Shown one piece after another: positions 17,437 to 20,197 of a stretch of 20,197 nucleotides of DNA. Both the position numbers and the translations under genes were made by a program. The stretch is from Larix sibirica (taxonomy: Eukaryota; Streptophyta; Pinopsida; Pinales; Pinaceae), in assembly GCA_004151065.3 (NCBI GenBank), contig NWUY0300022888.1, forward strand, positions 1 through 20,197, read 5' to 3'. Position 1 is the stretch's first letter. The number at the start of each line of letters is the position of its first letter. The notes below the pieces were generated by a model. The model saw only the letters and a list, made by a program, of their open reading frames with translations. It was not told the origin of the DNA and did not search any database.

Positions 17437-17757
17437 ATTTTGATTTCTTTATACTTATAAAGAATTTGATTAAGATATCATATGCAACTTTTGAATTTTC
17501 AATTAAGAAAAAATTGTACTATTCATATTCAATTATAAATACGGTATACATTACTATGTTTATTATTTTATACTATTTTTAATTTTCAACTATTCAGTTA
17601 GTGGACATTTTGATTTCTTTATACTTTTAAAGAATTTGATTAAGATATCATATGCAACTTTTGAATTTTCAATTAAGAAAAAATTGTACTATTCATATTC
17701 AATTATAAATACAGTATACATTACCATGTTTATTATTTTATACTATTTTTAATTTTC
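17437..17757 (+). repeat. Recent tandem duplication, 151-bp copies at 170-bp period
   Basis: Copies 17437-17587 and 17607-17757 differ at three of 151 positions by my count. They are separated by 19 bases. The high identity implies that the duplication is much younger than the other repeats here. There is no coding content. Confidence 0.93.
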
Positions 17758-17999
17758 GATCTTGAATTACTTAATTTTCAAAATTTAAATGTATAGATGA
17801 CTTTATAGAGTTCAAAGAATAAAAAAATAAAAATTAGGCAAACGGTATGAAACATATGAAGTGAGACACAAACATTAAATTAATATATAATAGTAATAGA
17901 TAGAAAAGAAGAAAACCATAGTGGAACGGAAATACTCTTACCAATATAAGTAACTTTTGCAAAAATAATTACATCCAAATTATCCGTCGATGAGTCAAA

Positions 18000-18059
18000 C
18001 ATCTACTTGTTTCTTGTGGATGTGAGAGACATCTACTTGTTTCTTATGCATGTGAGAGG
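18000..18059 (+). repeat. 30-bp tandem duplication
   Basis: CATCTACTTGTTTCTTGTGG plus ten more bases is repeated once in exact register, with about three differences. Confidence 0.9.
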
Positions 18060-18620
18060 TTGGCCTTTTTAAAGCCAAATTGCAAGTGGAATAATATACT
18101 TACTAGTAAAGAGTGCCCGAGAGTGAGTGCAAGGCAACTTATGATCTCGGAGAGAAATATCACCATGTGGTTTAACTACAAATTGGTAAAAAAAAAAAAG
18201 ACTCGTGTTAAACAGAGACGAGTTCGAGCCTTGTGCAATGTACAACTCGATAATATTATAATATAAATACATACAATTAATTTGGTTATATACACATGTA
18301 AGTGTATTTGTTTCTCTTATCCATCAAGTTGGGTTGAGAGCTAATGTATTTACAACTACAGAATAGGGAAACCTTAAGGGTTAACCTATGTGTATATACT
18401 TAGAATACAAAACTATAGGCTTGTTCGCCAAATGATAAGTAAAGACAATAAACAATAGAGTAATTATTCATTACCAAGGGAATGCAAAACACAAATATTA
18501 TTTCATTGATATTGAAGCCAAATAAAATCTACAAGTCATGTGCCTTCACAAGAAATACTAAGGTAATGCTTATTTATATATAACACCAAAAACTTCTTAA
18601 ATCTAATGAGTTAATAGTTA
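18060..18620. other. AT-rich intergenic sequence
   Basis: Apart from the possible SINE head, nothing gene-like was recognised. The overlapping short open frames on both strands at 18060-18272 have no motif. Confidence 0.4.
18166..18231 (+). other. Possible tRNA-derived SINE head (box B-like motif)
   Basis: GAGTTCGAGCC at 18220-18230 resembles an RNA polymerase III box B, and TGTGGTTTAACTACAAATTGG from 18166 is a loose box A candidate about 50 bases upstream. ACTCGT and ACGAGT flank the space between them as a short inverted pair. An A run of about twelve interrupts the head. No cloverleaf folds convincingly and no clear 3' tail or target duplication was seen, so this is weak. Confidence 0.25.
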
Positions 18621-18639
18621 GGGTGTTACAGTGTAACCC
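18621..18639 (+). other. LTR-end/LTR-start-like palindrome
   Basis: GGGTGTTACA is followed by one base and TGTAACCC. GTTACA-G-TGTAAC is a perfect palindrome. It resembles the right end of one plant LTR joined to the left end of another, but no flanking LTR was shown. Confidence 0.35.
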
Positions 18640-19230
18640 AATACTAAGGTGGCCTTCCTTCCAAAGGGAAACTGCCCAATTTGATGAATAACGATAATAT
18701 AAGAATAAGTTACAAGCCTGTACAGTGGCCACGTGTTAACTAGAAAAACCAATTACACTCATCACCATACATGTACGTGTAATATTAGTGATACTTGGAG
18801 GGTAAGGTGAAGTCACCCAATGCACCAACAATTCTATAGAATGGATGCATCGATAGGTACCCTCATTATACATTATCATAGAAGAGTTAGTAATGCTATG
18901 ACCGAAAATTAGAAGAGATGACTTCACGATAATCATCATATAGATCATTCTCATCAAATAAGTTAATTTCTAAATCTATTTACAAATGTGTTTCCATTTT
19001 AATTATTTATAATATTTGTTTTTTTGTTTTTTCTAAAATGGTAAAATTTATCATAATTCAATTGTCAACCTATTATTTCATAGAAAACTACACCACCTAA
19101 TAATAAGGCAAAATAATATCCATGAAGGAAGTGGGATAAGAAGCACTCGAATGAATCTTCATATACTGCAAAATAATATCCATAAACTTAAATCTTACTC
19201 TAAAAACAAAAAAAATTAAAAAAAAGACAT
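18640..19230. other. AT-rich intergenic sequence, no gene recognised
   Basis: No motif-bearing open frame, RNA gene or clear repeat was recognised. Confidence 0.45.
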
Positions 19231-19370
19231 CCCTTAAGATTTCATTTATTTAACTATCACTCACTTTTACTCACTTCTAATAAAACCAATATCCATTAAG
19301 ATTCCATTCCTTTAACTATCCAGTAAGATTTCACTCCTTTAACTATCCATTAAGATTTCATTCCTTTAAC
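19231..19370 (+). repeat. 27-bp tandem repeat, three adjacent units plus one outlier
   Basis: Units start at 19293, 19321 and 19348, each close to CATTAAGATTTCATTCCTTT followed by AAC(TATC). An earlier copy is at 19231-19258, separated by about 34 bases. Confidence 0.8.
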
Positions 19371-19561
19371 TTTTAGTTTATTAGTTGCACAACTTTTTTT
19401 TGCTTAATTTTATTACCTTTCAACATTTATATTTTACCTTGTAATTCTCATTAAGCAGTCATCTTGTAATTAAGTTTTCTAATTAATTTATGACATAATT
19501 TATTTTTATTTATTTTCTTGATGGTTGGGTTCCTTCTGATATTTAAGCTTTACCTTTTAGA

Positions 19562-19708
19562 AAAAATGCATTTATTTTCATTTATACTTTATATTTTAAG
19601 AGCATGCTGACGAGAAATTTTGCTTACCTTTTTAATCTTATGGAAAATTTGCGTTTATTATCATTTATGCTTTTACGTTTTAATAGCATGCTGATAAGAA
19701 ACTATGCT
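19562..19708 (+). repeat. Diverged tandem duplication, about 81-bp period
   Basis: 19562-19624 and 19643-19708 share TGCRTTTATT, TCATTTATRCTTT, ATAGCATGCTGA or AGAGCATGCTGA, and AGAAA followed by TGCTT. Confidence 0.7.
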
Positions 19709-19925
19709 TTATCCTTTAACATTACGCGTTACATGTTAACATTTGACATTATGCTTACATGATGAGATTATGATTTAACTGTTAACATTTAGCTCATAGG
19801 AGTTGCCTGCTACTGCTAATAGTATTAGCATACAAAATTGCACAGCTTACAGCTCGCTATTGCTAATAATATTTAGATTATAGTATTTAGCTTACGAAAT
19901 GCAAAAGATCTTGCACAACTGACAA

Positions 19926-20001
19926 TATATCAGTGCTACAACATACTTGAGTCAGTGCTACAATATATCCGTGCTACAACATACTTGAGTCAGTGCTAAC
20001 A
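19926..20001 (+). repeat. 38-bp tandem duplication
   Basis: Units 19926-19963 and 19964-20001 both contain GTGCTACAACATACTTGAGT followed by CAGTGCTA. The register is exact, with few differences. Confidence 0.9.
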
Positions 20002-20052
20002 AGATAGTAAGTTTATGTAATTTATACACACTATAGAAGACCACATCATGTA

Positions 20053-20197
20053 AAACTAACTTACAAGGAAATGAGAAGATATAGCTTGCGATGGAAACAT
20101 GAGAAGATATTAAGAACTTTTGTTTTGAAAATATTTGATCAAGTATGCGAGATCAAGCACCGTAAACTAACTTACAAGGAAATGAGAAGATATAGCT
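20053..20197 (+). repeat. 34-bp direct repeat, 111-bp period, running off the window end
   Basis: AAACTAACTTACAAGGAAAT and the next 14 bases at 20053-20086 recur identically at 20164-20197. The second copy reaches the window edge, so the true repeat may be longer and may be a tandem array. Confidence 0.9.

Noticed and set aside
1082-18630. One giant LTR element from the TGTAACATCC at 1082 to the TGTTACA at 18630
   Set aside because: 1082 follows a polypurine tract, so it starts a 3' LTR rather than a 5' one, and no matching LTR sequence or target duplication links the two ends.

Overview
This window looks like repeat-rich nuclear DNA of a seed plant. It is mostly AT-rich, carries no host gene I can recognise, and is built largely from decayed retrotransposons. 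The LINE open reading frames are of the plant L1 type: a zinc-knuckle ORF1, then an ORF2 with APE-type endonuclease, reverse transcriptase, zinc-binding connector and RNase H. Their general style suggests a gymnosperm, but the sequence alone does not prove it.

Layout. 1-2055: a degraded stretch ending in a polypurine tract and a TGTAACATCC start typical of Ty3/gypsy LTRs, then AT-rich DNA. 2056-11154: one copy of a dispersed repeat (R1) split by nested LINEs. LINE-B lies on the minus strand, is 5'-truncated, occupies 2114-10835 and is flanked by 13-bp near-identical target-site duplications (TSDs). It was itself interrupted by LINE-A on the plus strand, 2145-9375, about 7.2 kb, with perfect 15-bp TSDs and a poly(A) tail. 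LINE-A has a 5'UTR, ORF1, ORF2 and an extra 3' reading frame, all broken by stops and frameshifts. 11155-11622: a block bounded by two single N bases and carrying a 19-21-bp minisatellite. About 11640-12700: LINE-C, a second 5'-truncated minus-strand LINE 3' end. 13181-13542: an uninterrupted second copy of the dispersed repeat (R2), which acts as an empty-site reference for LINE-B. 13850-16375: a low-complexity region with a palindromic microsatellite, a recurring GGGC-type motif and a 46-bp tandem duplication, ending at a second LTR-like start. 16376-20197: AT-rich sequence with many short tandem duplications (periods about 121, 55, 170, 30, 27, 81, 38 and 111 bp) and no convincing gene.

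The most interesting signal is in the LINEs. All three have a candidate third reading frame downstream of RNase H, with its first ATG overlapping or within a few bases of the RNase H stop. It is well supported in LINE-B, moderately in LINE-A and weakly in LINE-C. In LINE-A the ORF1 stop and ORF2 start also overlap as ATGA, so these elements may use stop-start coupling between reading frames. LINE-A and LINE-B share a spaced 3'-terminal motif, and LINE-B and LINE-C are truncated at the same point in RNase H.
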